DNA from: an uncultured Methanoregula sp.
GTDB taxonomy: Archaea; Halobacteriota; Methanomicrobia; Methanomicrobiales; Methanospirillaceae
Direction of reading: 5' to 3'
DNA: 64,000 nucleotides
Assembly: GCF_963678795.1 (NCBI RefSeq)
Contig: NZ_OY787453.1
Span: 1,674,001 to 1,738,000 of the forward strand
Below, piece after piece: positions 63,146 to 64,000 of this stretch. Each line of letters begins with the position of its first letter. Position 1 is the first letter of the stretch. The notes beneath the pieces were generated by a model. That model was given only the letters and a program-made list of their open reading frames with translations, did not search any database and was not told where the DNA came from. The translations under genes and the position numbers were made by a program.

Positions 63146-64000
63146 TGAAGCGCATCGAGCATATTGCCATGATCGCGCATGACATGGGACTCATCTTCGA
63201 GTTCCTTGGCATTGCATCCCTCCTGCCGTTCGTTGTGCTTGCAATCTTCCAGGAGTGGGATCTTATCCTCCCGCTCGCAACAGTTCCGGTTGTTTTTCTT
63301 GTCCTCGGCCGCGTGATATCACATATACCGCATGAGGATCTGGAACCTTCGTTCTCCGTGACATTAAGCGCGGTTGCACTCTCGTGGATAGCCATCGCTT
63401 TCATCGGGGCACTCCCGTTCGTGTTTGGGATGAATATGTCCTATACGGACGCAATCTTCGAAGCCATGTCCGGCTGGACCGGGACCGGCTTTACCATGAT
63501 CCAATCCCTTGACACAACGCCAAATACGCTCCTCTTCTGGCGCTCCTACATGCAGTGGATCGGCGGGATCGGGATCATCGCGTTTGGCATCTCCCTGCGG
63601 CGCAAGACCCGGGTCTCGCTCTTCCGGCTCTACCGGGCGGAAGGCAGGGAGGAGGAACTCGTCTCCGCATCGGCCTCGTCAAGCCGCCGCATGTGGATGA
63701 TTTATCTTGTCCTTACCTTTGCCTTCACCGGTCTTATCATGCTCGCGGGCATCCCGCTCTGGGATTCGCTGAACCTTGTCATGGTGGCGATATCCACCGG
63801 AGGGTTCACCCTCCACACCGGGGGCATGTTGTATTACAACAACCCCATGCTTGAAGCGCTGCTCATTCCCGTAATGCTTGCCGGGGCGATCCCGTTCAAG
63901 GTTTTTTTCCTTCTCTATCATGGCAAACTGCGGGACATGTTCCGTGACCGGACCGTAAAGACCCTCCTCCTCATCGCACTTGTCGGGTCCCTCATCACGT
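63146..64000 (+). CDS. trkH: TrkH/KtrB-type potassium transporter, N-terminal part (cut by window edge)
   Basis: The frame starts at ATG 63146 (MKRIEHIAMIAHDMGLIFEF) and stays open for 285 codons to the window end. Two selectivity-loop regions of the Trk/Ktr/HKT superfamily are visible, SGWTGTGFTM and ISTGGFTL, each between hydrophobic helices (M1-P-M2 repeats). It is divergent from the AI-2E-family gene, with 115 bases between starts. The C-terminal half and any trkA partner lie beyond the window. Confidence 0.9.

Noticed and set aside
1..64000. CRISPR arrays or rRNA genes
   Set aside because: No regularly spaced repeats and no rRNA-like conserved blocks were seen on either strand.

Overview
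The window looks like chromosomal DNA of a mesophilic euryarchaeal methanogen, most likely of the order Methanomicrobiales (Methanoregula-like). The basis is coenzyme F430 biosynthesis (cfbB), a probable methanogenesis-marker-11 protein, archaeal translation factors (aIF5A, ABCE1, Pelota), an archaellum plus CheF chemotaxis cluster, 5TMR/PAS histidine kinases, DUF4013 membrane proteins, and TATA-box promoters. The species assignment is inference from gene content, not a search.

Layout. 0-5 kb: the end of mutL, a MutY-like glycosylase without its iron-sulfur cluster, a sensor kinase and tRNA-Arg(GCG). 5-8 kb: secreted lipoproteins and envelope proteins, with a 261-bp miniature element flanked by a 9-bp target duplication. 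8-20 kb: metabolic and housekeeping genes (cfbB, ilvD, two DUF4013 paralogues, purH, grpE-dnaK-dnaJ, a Trm-G10-type methyltransferase). 21.4-22.2 kb: a gene-free stretch made of a degraded insertion sequence interrupted by a second inverted-repeat unit. 22.3-27.6 kb: a ribosome rescue and quality-control neighbourhood (Pelota and RqcH overlapping on the minus strand, facing an EMC6-like membrane protein and ABCE1). 28.9-43.9 kb, minus strand: one large motility and chemotaxis block in the order arlB, arlCDE, arlG, arlF, arlH, arlI, arlJ, an unrecognised acidic membrane protein, cheF, cheY, cheB, cheA, cheC, cheD, and a secreted beta-propeller gene coupled to cheD. 45-50 kb: aIF5A, an IMPase/FBPase-NAD kinase pair, and an ACT protein-homoserine dehydrogenase-HTH/TiaS-like trio with overlapping genes. 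50.4-53.5 kb: two nearly identical tandem type IV pilins, then a membrane protein and a PMT-like glycosyltransferase split by a T10 tract.

53.5-59.9 kb is, in my reading, an integrated element of about 6.4 kb inserted in the 3' end of tRNA-Leu(UAG). An exact 18-bp direct repeat (53476-53493 and 59912-59929) matches the tRNA 3' end, and a tyrosine integrase starts 62 bp from the tRNA-side copy. The element is decayed: the integrase lacks its catalytic domain, and an IS5-like element with a frameshifted transposase lies inside. Its cargo is a TetR regulator, a DHA2-type efflux pump, a stand-alone receiver and several small ORFs. Beyond the tRNA, 60-64 kb holds a Kup K+ transporter, an AI-2E-family permease and the start of a TrkH K+ transporter.

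How the genes connect: the ribosome-rescue genes act on the same stalled ribosomes; CheF links CheY to the archaellar switch (ArlCDE); the pilins and adjacent glycosyltransferase may form a surface-appendage unit. No CRISPR array, rRNA or replication origin was seen.
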